64,000 nt of DNA. It comes from Thermococcus gammatolerans EJ3. Lineage in GTDB: Archaea; Methanobacteriota_B; Thermococci; Thermococcales; Thermococcaceae. The translations under genes were made by a program, and so were the position numbers. Shown piece after piece: positions 1 through 7,204 of the stretch. The DNA lies in assembly GCF_000022365.1 (NCBI RefSeq), contig NC_012804.1, positions 1,302,001-1,366,000 of the forward strand. The letters run 5' to 3'. Each line of letters starts with the position of its first letter. Within the stretch, counting starts at the first letter, position 1. Under the pieces are notes generated by a model. The model saw nothing but the letters and a program-made list of their open reading frames with translations, did no database searches and was not told the DNA's origin.

Positions 1-1225
1 CCAGCAGGTCTCTGGGCGTCAGAACCTCTATTCCTTCGGGTTCGCGCTCGAGAACGTCTTCGCTTGGGACAATGAGCACTCTGCGGCAGTCGAAGCGCGA
101 TAACTTCTCCTCAATCTTCCTCACTTCCTCCCTCTTTACCCTATCCTTCCACTTGACCTCTCCGACGAGTTCGAGCCTTTTGAACCCCTGTAAAGCTATG
201 TCAAGCTCAAGCTGGGGAAGCTCGACACTCACCCTTCTCAAACCATAGGCCTTGGCGAGTAAATCAGCGATGAAGTCCTCAACATGCCTCGGAAGCTTGT
301 AATCGACGGCCCTTCTTATGAACTCCACGGACGTTTCAAGCTCTGTGTAGGCGTACTTGGCCTCAAGATAGAAGTGTAGGTCGAGGAGGGGCGAGGCGTG
401 CCGGTAAACGAACTTTTTGCGCCTCTTGCCCTGAACCAGGAACTTGCGCAGGATTCCCATCTTCGTGAGGATCGTGAGGTACTTCTGGAGCGTCCCGGGG
501 TTGTCCTTCTTCAGCAGGCCGCGGGAGAAGAGTGCAGAGGAAAGTTCGGTGCTCGTCCCCTTTCCGTTGGCGACTTCCATCATTATCCCGAGGTAAACCC
601 TCGTCAGTTCGTGACCCTCTTCGCTGAAGGTCTCGCCAACGAGCTCGCTCACGAATGAACCCGAGGACGAAAAGAAGCCGGTTAAAAAGTCCCTCAGCGG
701 GGGTTTGTAAGCCGGCACGAGCATGGGCTCCCTCAGGTAGGTTGAGGCCTCTATCAGCTCCTTCCTCTTCACTTCCTTTGACAGCTCCACCAGAATTTCG
801 CGCTCGTCTATGAGTCCGATTTTCACGAGGAAAGCTATCCCAAGGAGCGGGCTTTCCCTCATCGAGAGAAGCCTTTGAGCGAGCCACATGGTTGAGGTTA
901 CGAGTATCACCTGGCTGTCCTGTTCAGTTGAGTATGTGTGCAGGAGGTCGAGGAAGCCCTCGGGAAGGCGGTGGAACTCGTCGATGACGATTCGTCTCTT
1001 CTCCTTAACCAGCCTTGGAAAGAGCCTCATGAACTCTTGGTAGGTCATTTTATCGTTGCTCAGCCTGTCGTGGACTGTGCTGTCTTTGTTCACGAAGAAG
1101 AACTCGTCGTAGTCGAGGAAGTGCTCGACGAGGAAGGTCTTGCCCGTCTTTCTCCTTCCGTAGAGCATCTTCCAGTCGGGGTATTTCAGGAAGGCACGTT
1201 CAATTTTTCGGGGAATTATTCTCAT
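1..1225 (-). CDS. Archaeal P-loop ATPase with DUF234-type C-terminus (3'-truncated by window edge)
   Basis: The minus-strand reading frame begins at ATG 1225 (MRIIPRKIERAF) and stays open to base 1, so the C-terminus lies outside the window. A Walker A motif (YGRRKTGKTF) sits near residue 20 and a Walker B-like RRIVIDEFHRLPEG near residue 80. The middle reads like a winged-helix region, and the last visible part (RLELVGEVKWKDR) matches the nuclease-like C-terminal domain common in this family. Such ATPases are abundant and variable in Thermococcales and their cellular role is not established. The start lies in the middle of a perfect palindrome (separate entry), with a TATA-like TTTATAAT about 26 bases upstream, which suggests leaderless transcription. 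A second member lies at 43097-44464. Confidence 0.85.
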   Translation of the reverse strand, partial: MRIIPRKIERAFLKYPDWKMLYGRRKTGKTFLVEHFLDYDEFFFVNKDSTVHDRLSNDKMTYQEFMRLFPRLVKEKRRIVIDEFHRLPEGFLDLLHTYSTEQDSQVILVTSTMWLAQRLLSMRESPLLGIAFLVKIGLIDEREILVELSKEVKRKELIEASTYLREPMLVPAYKPPLRDFLTGFFSSSGSFVSELVGETFSEEGHELTRVYLGIMMEVANGKGTSTELSSALFSRGLLKKDNPGTLQKYLTILTKMGILRKFLVQGKRRKKFVYRHASPLLDLHFYLEAKYAYTELETSVEFIRRAVDYKLPRHVEDFIADLLAKAYGLRRVSVELPQLELDIALQGFKRLELVGEVKWKDRVKREEVRKIEEKLSRFDCRRVLIVPSEDVLEREPEGIEVLTPRDLL

Positions 1226-1238
1226 GAGAATAATTCCC
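1211..1238. promoter_or_regulatory. 28-bp perfect palindrome centred on the ATPase start codon
   Basis: Each half reads GGGAATTATTCTCA followed by its exact reverse complement. The central CATG contains the minus-strand ATG of the ATPase gene at 1225. A further AATAATTAT copy follows at about 1242-1250, overlapping the putative TATA box. The position over the predicted transcription and translation start suggests an operator or an mRNA hairpin that represses the gene; this is inference. Confidence 0.7.
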
Positions 1239-1294
1239 GCTGGAATAATTATAAAAGTTTCGGGGTTCTCTCATACCTCTTATGTGCTCATTTT

Positions 1295-1529
1295 CCTGAT
1301 GTCCCACCTTTGGAAGCCATAGACAGACACTCGGACAGGATAACCCAGCTGGCCGACGAACTCGCGGAACTCGGGAGGAAGAGAGGCCACGGAAGAGGCA
1401 ATAAAAAGCGGGAAAGTCTACGATGATATATTTGCCCGCCTCGACAGACTGGAGGAGAAAGTCGACGAGCTCACGAGGAAGGTGGACGAGCTGGTGGAGC
1501 TCCTCAGGCTCCTCTCAAAGGAGAGGTAA
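1295..1529 (+). pseudogene. Decayed small coiled-coil protein gene
   Basis: Two open stretches in different frames form one plausible heptad-rich protein. Bases about 1295-1380 encode PDVPPLEAIDRHSDRITQL and onward to AELG; then in another frame about 1382-1526 encode EEAIKSGKVYDDIFARLDRL and onward to a lysine/glutamate-rich leucine heptad tail ending at TAA 1527-1529. There is no ATG in the first frame (a TTG at 1310 is the only nearby start) and the halves are joined by a frameshift. It resembles short coiled-coil proteins of Thermococcales mobile regions; no function can be assigned. Confidence 0.45.
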
Positions 1530-1603
1530 GCCACTCTCTTCAAATTTAAGCCATTGCCAGAAACTATTCACCCCCGCAGAGCTATCAACGGAGGGATGGA
1601 TGT

Positions 1604-1813
1604 GTGAAAGTCATCATTGGAAAGTTCGACGTCCAGGGGCGGCTTCTCCTGCCGAACGAGCTGAGGGATAAGCTCGGCGATGAGGTGATAATAGTCGACC
1701 TCGAGGACAGGGTTGAGCTCCTTCCAAGGAAAAGGGTGAACCTGAAGAGGTTCTTCGACACCGTTGAGATTGAGGAACTGAAGGTGTGGGGAGAGCTCAA
1801 AAAGGAGCTATGA
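1604..1813 (+). CDS. AbrB/MazE-fold DNA-binding protein (antitoxin-like)
   Basis: A 69-residue protein starting at GTG 1604, preceded by GGAGGG at a suitable distance. The N-terminal half (GKFDVQGRLLLPNELRDKLG, then a short acidic stretch and VELLPR) is the swapped-hairpin AbrB/SpoVT fold in which FDVQGRLLLP is the hallmark. The tail is a charged helix ending in ELKKEL. Proteins of this kind act as autoregulators or as VapB/MazE-type antitoxins. No toxin gene follows directly; the next genes form a separate VapBC-like pair, so this may be an orphan antitoxin or a transcription regulator. Confidence 0.75.
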   Translation: MKVIIGKFDVQGRLLLPNELRDKLGDEVIIVDLEDRVELLPRKRVNLKRFFDTVEIEELKVWGELKKEL

Positions 1814-1863
1814 CTCGGGTGAAGGTTTAAATTCCCTTGCGTCGAGAACTTGTTGGTGGGAAA

Positions 1864-2052
1864 ATGGAGGAAGTTGATAAGGTGATATCCCGTCACAAAA
1901 ATGAAGACCCCCTGTGGCTTGAGATTCAGCTGGCCATTATGCTCGGAAAGATTGACCCAAAAGAGGCTCTGAGAAGAGCCAAGGGTGCCATGAAGACCTC
2001 CAAATCTTGGCAGGAGCTGGAGGCAGAGATGTATGATGAGCTTGTTCCTTGA
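1864..2052 (+). CDS. Small VapB-like antitoxin
   Basis: A 62-residue acidic protein beginning MEEVDKVISRHKNEDPLW, predicted mostly helical. ATG 1864 is chosen because GGTGGG lies just upstream; an in-frame TTG at 1837 is an alternative. The 3' end overlaps the following PIN-domain toxin by 20 bases, the usual VapB-before-VapC layout with translational coupling. I recognise no DNA-binding fold in the short sequence, so the antitoxin role rests on context. Confidence 0.6.
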   Translation: MEEVDKVISRHKNEDPLWLEIQLAIMLGKIDPKEALRRAKGAMKTSKSWQELEAEMYDELVP

Positions 2053-2494
2053 CAGCAACGTGTTCATTGAGTATCTCAAAGGGAATCCAAACGCGTCTGC
2101 TCTTCTCTCTCGTTTAGCAGATGGAGAGTTCAGACTGTTCACAAATGAGACGGTTTATAATGAGGTTCTCTTCACGTATCTACGTTCGAATATTGGGGGA
2201 TACTGGACCCTTAAACGGAGTCGAGATGAAGTTAAACGAATTGCGAGAATCTTTGTCCATCAGGTTCTACCAATGCTGAGTTCGACAAATTTTCTTGACA
2301 CGAATCATGAAATTGTCCTTTTGTCAATCAAATTCACCGTGGAATATGGCCTTCTTCCGAGTGATGCCCTAATCTTGGCAACTGCCAAGTACTATGGCCT
2401 TGACGGGGTAGTAAGCCTTGACTCCGACCTGCTTACCGTTGCACCGCGGGAAGGTCTTTTGGCTATTTCAAAAGTTGAGGATCTGGAGGTGTAG
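2033..2494 (+). CDS. vapC: PIN-domain ribonuclease toxin (VapC family)
   Basis: A 153-residue PIN protein. It opens with the typical strand and first acidic residue (SLFLDSNVFIEYL). A conserved glutamate follows at NETVYNEVLFTY and the C-terminal acidic cluster at LPSDALILATAKYYG and VSLDSDLL. These residues bind the metal ions used by VapC enzymes to cut tRNA or rRNA. It starts with two consecutive ATGs inside the end of the antitoxin gene. The stop is two bases before the TTG start of surE, so the pair may be read through into surE. Confidence 0.85.
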   Translation: MMSLFLDSNVFIEYLKGNPNASALLSRLADGEFRLFTNETVYNEVLFTYLRSNIGGYWTLKRSRDEVKRIARIFVHQVLPMLSSTNFLDTNHEIVLLSIKFTVEYGLLPSDALILATAKYYGLDGVVSLDSDLLTVAPREGLLAISKVEDLEV

Positions 2495-2496
2495 GC

Positions 2497-3297
2497 TTGA
2501 GAATCCTCCTCACCAACGACGACGGAATCTACTCAAACGGCCTGCGCGCGGCGGTAAAGGCTCTCAGCGAGCTCGGCGAAGTTTACGTCGTTGCCCCCCT
2601 CTTCCAGAGGAGTGCAAGCGGCAGGGCCATGACGCTCCACAGGCCGATAAGGGCCAAGCGCGTTGACGTCCCCGGCGCGAGGATAGCCTATGGGATAGAC
2701 GGGACGCCAACAGACTGCGTGATTTTCGCCATAGCCCGCTTCGGGAGCTTTGATTTAGCCGTCAGCGGGATTAACCTCGGCGAGAACCTCAGCACGGAGA
2801 TAACAGTCTCGGGGACGGCCTCAGCGGCGATAGAGGCATCAACCCACGGGATTCCGAGCATAGCGGTGAGTCTTGAGGTGGACTGGAAGAAGACCCTTGG
2901 TGAGGGTGAGGGAGTGGACTTCTCGGTCTCGGCTCATTTCCTCAGGAGAATAGCCGGTGCAGTCCTTGAGAGGGGCCTTCCTGAGGGCGTTGACATGCTC
3001 AACGTCAACGTCCCGAGCGACGCTACGGAGGACACGAAGATGGCAATCACCCGCTTAGCCAGGAAGCGCTACTCCCCAACGGTCGAGGAGAGGATTGACC
3101 CGAAGGGCAACCCATACTACTGGATCGTCGGCAGACTTGTTCAGGACTTCGAGCCGGGAACCGATGCGTACGCCCTAAAGGTCGAGAGGAAGGTCAGCGT
3201 TACGCCGATAAACATCGACATGACTGCGAGGGTGGATTTTGAGAAACTTAAAAACGTTCTTTTTGGTGAATCTTTGCAGACTGGAAGGACGTATTAA
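2497..3297 (+). CDS. surE: 5'/3'-nucleotidase SurE
   Basis: A 266-residue SurE homologue that hydrolyses nucleoside monophosphates in the cytoplasm, probably in nucleotide salvage or stress. The signature N-terminus RILLTNDDGIYSNG carries the metal-binding Asp-Asp pair. PLFQRSASGRAMTL holds the conserved Ser, and DLAVSGINLGENL and VSGTASAAIEA the conserved asparagine and helix motifs. The start is TTG 2497, placed right after the vapC stop; the motif begins at residue 2, so no other start fits. Length is normal for archaeal SurE. Confidence 0.95.
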   Translation: MRILLTNDDGIYSNGLRAAVKALSELGEVYVVAPLFQRSASGRAMTLHRPIRAKRVDVPGARIAYGIDGTPTDCVIFAIARFGSFDLAVSGINLGENLSTEITVSGTASAAIEASTHGIPSIAVSLEVDWKKTLGEGEGVDFSVSAHFLRRIAGAVLERGLPEGVDMLNVNVPSDATEDTKMAITRLARKRYSPTVEERIDPKGNPYYWIVGRLVQDFEPGTDAYALKVERKVSVTPINIDMTARVDFEKLKNVLFGESLQTGRTY

Positions 3298-3339
3298 TGG
3301 GAACTGGGAAGATGCAGACATAATAGAGGTGAGGGCCTC

Positions 3340-3899
3340 ATGAGAGGGAAACATTCAAAGCGGCTTCTTTTTACATTTTTAGTCCTCATAGTCGTTGCCG
3401 TACTACTGATAAGAACACCACTTTCCTTCCGCCAGACTCTTTAAATGAGCTCAACACATCCGATGCACAATCCCGCGCCTTTGAAGTTCTTAGCGAGATG
3501 CTCACCCACTTTAGCTCAAGGCAGGAGAGGAAATGGCTTCCCTACAACGTCTCGGGTTATGAGGAAGGCTTTGAGGGCATTGTCTCCAACGGCACTTCCA
3601 GCTTTGAAGTTGCCGTTTTTGTTTACGGAAACCTGAGCGAGTGCCGGAAACTGTTCAAGAGCATTGAAAACGACCTAAAATCCTCACTCGCCGTCGTGAA
3701 CAGCTCCGAAGGAGAGTCATGCATATGGAGGCTGTTCTCCGGAAACAAAAGCTATTACATCGAGTGCAGCGGGTTCTGGAATAAGAGTGTCCTCCTCGTT
3801 GTTAGGGGAAGCGACGAAAAAGCCGTTGAAAGGCTCACCTGGTGGTTTCCAACGCAGAACTGCCTCAGACCCGGAACCAGACTCGTGGTTCAGACGTGA
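3340..3899 (+). pseudogene. Frameshifted membrane-anchored extracytoplasmic protein
   Basis: ATG 3340 follows GAGGTGAGGG and encodes MRGKHSKRLLFTFLVLIVVA, a single signal-anchor helix, which stops after 34 residues. Shifting one base near 3405-3412 opens a second frame (KNTTFLPPDSLNELNT) that runs without a stop to 3899, for about 160 residues. That part contains several N-glycosylation-like NxS/T sites and Cys residues, as expected outside the cell. A one-base deletion or a sequencing error explains the break. I do not recognise the family. Confidence 0.6.
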
Positions 3900-3964
3900 G
3901 ATACTCTCACAACCAACCCTGAAAATTGGAACCTATTAATGGTATAGATTCCCTTCCGGAAATA

Positions 3965-4015
3965 TTTTGTGAGCCCTAGGTTTTTCACGATGTAAAACCT
4001 TTGGGATTCACAAAA
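3965..4015. promoter_or_regulatory. Long interrupted inverted repeat upstream of the PEGA surface-protein gene
   Basis: TTTTGTGA (3965-3972) pairs with TCACAAAA (4008-4015), AGGTTTT (3978-3984) pairs with AAAACCT (3994-4000), and CCC (3974-3976) can pair with GGG (4003-4005), around a 9-base loop. The right end abuts TTTATAAC (about 4017-4023), the likely TATA box for the gene at 4055. This is a candidate operator or activator site next to the promoter; a transcribed hairpin is less likely because it lies upstream of the predicted start. Confidence 0.6.
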
Positions 4016-4054
4016 TTTATAACTTCCGGAGGGATATTCTAACCGGTGAACGCC

Positions 4055-6367
4055 ATGAAGCGGCTAGCAACCATCATAGCAGCTTTCGTGTTGTTTAGCG
4101 TTTTTGGGTTTGCTATGGCCAGCGCAACAACCGTTGCAGTGGACTTAACTCACGGTGAAAACACCAAGTATCTCGTTGACCCAGTTGTTGACAGGGACAA
4201 TCAGAGCCACATTCTTGCGCCTTCGATCGTCGAAGGCGTTGGAGACATGGAGTGGGCCTACTTTGGAAGCCCGGACATGTTCCCCAACAACACCAAGATC
4301 AAGAACTTGGGGGACACCATAACCCCCGATGCCCTCAAGGACGTTGACGTCCTTATCCTCGGCCAGCCAACCAGTCCATTCACACCGGAGGAGATCCAGG
4401 CAATCAAAGACTGGTTTGCCCAGGGCGGTAAGGTTCTCTGGATCGCCGCCGACAGCGACTACGGAAGTGGAGTCCAGGCTCAGGACATAGCTGACAGCTT
4501 CCTCGAGCAGTTCGGCTACGGAAACCTTAGAGTTGACCTCTGTTCAGTTGAAGACCCGAGCAGCAATGCAGGCGCCGGTTACCGTGTCGTCGGCCACGTT
4601 AACCCCGATTCCGACACACCCTTCGGAGGAATGCTCACCGAGGGCTTCCTCCACGATGGAAAGGTCCTCTACCACGGTCCAGGCGTGGTTGCCTGGGTTG
4701 ACGCTAACGGAACCTGGCACCCGCTTAACGAGACATCAAAGCCACCCCTCACCTACAGGATTGTGGTAACCAGCGAGAACGGTACGATAGTTGAGAACAA
4801 CGATCCAATGGCAAACGCTTACCTTGCCGGTGACACCGGTGTCTTCACACTTCTCGCGGCCCAGATCGTCCCGCTTAACGACACTCAGAGCTTGCTCATC
4901 GTCAGCGGTGAGAGCCCGTACGGTGACTACGAGCCGACCTGGAGCCCGCTTTACCATGGAGTTGAACTCGACGGTCCGCAGTTCGTCAGCAACATACTCC
5001 ACTGGGCGGCAGTGGTTGCCAAGTACGGTGTTCCCGAGGAGGTATTCTCGATTGACGACCCAGCCGGTGACGATCACGGTCCGGGAACCTACACCTACCC
5101 GACTGATCCAGTCTTCAACAAGACCGGACTCTTCGACATAACCGGAATGGACATCCTCAAGGCAGGTGACAAGTACATATTCAGCTTCCACTTCAAGAAC
5201 CTTGGAGGTAACGTTTGGAACGGGCCGAACGGATTCAGCCTCCAGATAATCGAGGCATACTTCGACTTCAAGGACGGAGGCAACACTTCCGCTATAAAGA
5301 TGGCGGACAATGGACCCGGTGCGAACGTCGACCTCGACCCGAACCACCCGTGGGACCTCGCCTTCAGGGTTCACGGATGGGGCAAGGCCCTCGTCCTTCC
5401 GAACGGAACCGTTCTTGACGACATCGACGTCTTCACAGACCAAGGCCAGAACACAATCAACGTCGTTGTTCCGGCCAAGTACTTCGGCGACGGCCTCAAA
5501 GTCGAGGGCATCAAGTTCCCGAGGCTCGCCGTTCTCGTTGGCAGCCAGGACGGTTACGGTGTTGACCAGTGGCGTGATGTTCAGGTCAATGCCTCCCAGT
5601 GGAGGGTTGGTGGCGGTGACTCTGACGCTATCATAGCCGGCGTCGCCCCGCGCGTCATGGACCTCCTCGTCCCCAACTGGTTCTCCCCGAGCCAGGAGGA
5701 GCAACTGAGTTCCTACAACGCCAGCGCAGGAAAGAGGGCCACTGTTGACATGATCCCAGTCGTTCCGACAGGTTACCTCACGATAACGAGCGACCCCGCC
5801 AACGCCACCGTTACGATTGACGGAACCACCGTCGGAAAGACCCCCATAGAGAAGCTTGAGCTCCCGGCCGGAGTCCACAAGGTCATCCTCAAGCTCGACG
5901 GCTACAAGGACGAGGAGTTCAGCGTCTCAATCCAGGCCGGAAAGACCCTCGAGGTTCCGGTAACACTTTCAAAGCTCACCGGAATGCTTACCATAACCAC
6001 TGACCCAAGCGGTGCGGAAGTTTACATCGACGGCAAGAAGGTTGGAGAGACCCCGCTCGAGCAGTACGTCCTTCCGATCGGAACCCACAAGGTTGTCATT
6101 AAGAAGGAGGGCTACAAGGAGGAGAGCTTCGACGTCTCAATTCAGGCCGGTAAGGAGCTGAAGTTCAGCTACACCCTTACTCCACTTCAGACAACGACCA
6201 CCACGACTACTACCACCACAACCACAACAACAACCACGACCACCACTACCAAGCCTTCCACCACTACTACGACTACGACGACTTCTGAGGGCGGTGGAGG
6301 CATCTGTGGTCCAGCGGCCCTCATAGGCCTCGCAATAATCCCACTCCTCCTCAGGAGGAGAAAGTGA
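4055..6367 (+). CDS. Exported PEGA-domain protein with glucodextranase-type domain and CGP-CTERM anchor
   Basis: A secreted protein of 770 residues. ATG 4055 is preferred over GTG 4046 because GGTGA precedes it by six bases and a signal peptide (MKRLATIIAAFVLF, cut after AMASA) follows. Residues about 25-330 form an alpha/beta domain of the amidotransferase-like type (FTPEEIQAIKDWFAQGGKVL). Residues about 335-575 match the C-terminal domain of glucodextranases and pullulanases (DDPAGDDHGPGTYTYP). Two PEGA repeats follow (GYLTITSDPANATVTIDG and GMLTITTDPSGAEVYIDG), then a Thr-rich stalk and a CGP-CTERM sorting tail (CGPAALIGL, a hydrophobic helix, RRRK). It is probably displayed on the cell surface and may bind polysaccharide. 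No catalytic glycosidase domain is visible. Confidence 0.85.
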   Translation: MKRLATIIAAFVLFSVFGFAMASATTVAVDLTHGENTKYLVDPVVDRDNQSHILAPSIVEGVGDMEWAYFGSPDMFPNNTKIKNLGDTITPDALKDVDVLILGQPTSPFTPEEIQAIKDWFAQGGKVLWIAADSDYGSGVQAQDIADSFLEQFGYGNLRVDLCSVEDPSSNAGAGYRVVGHVNPDSDTPFGGMLTEGFLHDGKVLYHGPGVVAWVDANGTWHPLNETSKPPLTYRIVVTSENGTIVENNDPMANAYLAGDTGVFTLLAAQIVPLNDTQSLLIVSGESPYGDYEPTWSPLYHGVELDGPQFVSNILHWAAVVAKYGVPEEVFSIDDPAGDDHGPGTYTYPTDPVFNKTGLFDITGMDILKAGDKYIFSFHFKNLGGNVWNGPNGFSLQIIEAYFDFKDGGNTSAIKMADNGPGANVDLDPNHPWDLAFRVHGWGKALVLPNGTVLDDIDVFTDQGQNTINVVVPAKYFGDGLKVEGIKFPRLAVLVGSQDGYGVDQWRDVQVNASQWRVGGGDSDAIIAGVAPRVMDLLVPNWFSPSQEEQLSSYNASAGKRATVDMIPVVPTGYLTITSDPANATVTIDGTTVGKTPIEKLELPAGVHKVILKLDGYKDEEFSVSIQAGKTLEVPVTLSKLTGMLTITTDPSGAEVYIDGKKVGETPLEQYVLPIGTHKVVIKKEGYKEESFDVSIQAGKELKFSYTLTPLQTTTTTTTTTTTTTTTTTTTTKPSTTTTTTTTSEGGGGICGPAALIGLAIIPLLLRRRK

Positions 6368-6370
6368 CCC

Positions 6371-6410
6371 CCTTTCCCCTCTTTTCTTCTGTTTATTTCC
6401 TGCGTTTTTG
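6371..6410 (+). terminator. T-rich terminator after the PEGA gene
   Basis: Pyrimidine-rich sequence with several T runs (CTTTCCCCTCTTTTCTTC, then TTTATTTCC and GTTTTTG) directly follows the stop codon, as in archaeal intrinsic terminators. The convergent gene on the other strand ends at 6413. Confidence 0.5.
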
Positions 6411-6412
6411 AG

Positions 6413-7057
6413 TCACTTGGGGTTAAGAATTGGTGCTATCTCCTTATCAATCGGGACGGAATGTTCTCCAAGAAGAGACACCAACTCTCCGGGTGCCCTT
6501 AAAAGAGAGATTCCCAGACGGTAGTGGCCCCGGTATGACTTGACACGGGCGACGAGGAGGTATTCAAACAGCTCCGGGAACTCAAAATACCGTGTGAACT
6601 CGCCAAAGAGATCCAGCTCGTTGAGGACAAGAGGTGTATGGGAGAGGAACAGTGTTAAATCCCGCTCGCTGGCCCTCTCGAGTACCTCCACCACAGTGGA
6701 TCCGTTCCTGCCCTCCAGCAGAGGGAATCCAGAAACAACTAAGGCAGAACCCGGATCAACGACATCCAGAGCCCTGATTACGTCCTGAATGCGATACGTC
6801 CTTCCGAAATGCAGGTTCCCGGTGTCGGTTGCGATCCTGTGGATAACCAACGGGGAAAAGCCACCACTGACCTGGACGTGGTACACCTTGCCCCTCTCGA
6901 GGAAGGCCCTTTCAATGTAGGCGAGCAGAAAAACCTCCGAAAGTTCATCGGAGAAGAGCACGGCAACGGAGCTACCCCTACTTATTCCAAAGGGAAAGCC
7001 CTCGAAAGGTTTTACCTCTTCTCTCTCCCCGGGAGCAGTAAAAACCAGCGCCATCAT
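6413..7057 (-). CDS. Uncharacterised protein, possibly a degenerate RecA/KaiC-like fold
   Basis: A 214-residue soluble protein that I cannot name. Segments such as SSVAVLFSDELSEVFLLAYI, a later GSALVVSGFPLL, DLTLFLSHTPLV and RGHYRLGISLLRAP follow the strand-helix order of RecA/KaiC-type proteins. However, no Walker A motif is present where the P-loop would be, so ATP binding is doubtful. It starts MMALVF at 7057, overlapping the stop of a 40-codon upstream ORF by ATGA. It may be cotranscribed with that ORF, or use the TATA-like ATATAAATA about 20 bases upstream. Confidence 0.6.
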   Translation of the reverse strand: MMALVFTAPGEREEVKPFEGFPFGISRGSSVAVLFSDELSEVFLLAYIERAFLERGKVYHVQVSGGFSPLVIHRIATDTGNLHFGRTYRIQDVIRALDVVDPGSALVVSGFPLLEGRNGSTVVEVLERASERDLTLFLSHTPLVLNELDLFGEFTRYFEFPELFEYLLVARVKSYRGHYRLGISLLRAPGELVSLLGEHSVPIDKEIAPILNPK

Positions 7058-7176
7058 CCTGTGAATGGTGCGAACCTATTTATATCTTGCGTTTCGGGAA
7101 AACCAAAATGGGAGATCACGAACAGGATAACCACGTTGATGACTACCGCCAGGATCAACGCATGAGCACTAGGCAT
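7054..7176 (-). CDS. Possible 40-residue single-span membrane protein
   Basis: An ATG at 7176 opens MPSAHALILAVVINVVILFV and continues to residue 40, giving one clear hydrophobic helix and a short polar tail. Its TGA stop overlaps the ATG of the next gene (ATGATG at 7057-7052), the coupling seen in many Thermococcus operons. Against it: no strong ribosome-binding site, and a TATA-like box for the downstream gene lies inside it. It is real only if translated with the trm1/6413-7057 unit. Confidence 0.4.
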   Translation of the reverse strand: MPSAHALILAVVINVVILFVISHFGFPETQDINRFAPFTG

Positions 7177-7204
7177 ATTAGAGTCCGGGCAAAAGCCCTG
7201 TTCC

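Noticed and set aside
4017-4023. Thermococcales glycolytic motif near the PEGA promoter
   Set aside because: The inverted repeat there does not contain TATCAC-N5-GTGATA, so control by the known sugar regulator is not supported.
6189-6280. Short tandem repeats of ACC/ACT/ACG triplets
   Set aside because: They encode the threonine stalk of the surface protein, in frame; low-complexity coding sequence rather than an independent repeat.
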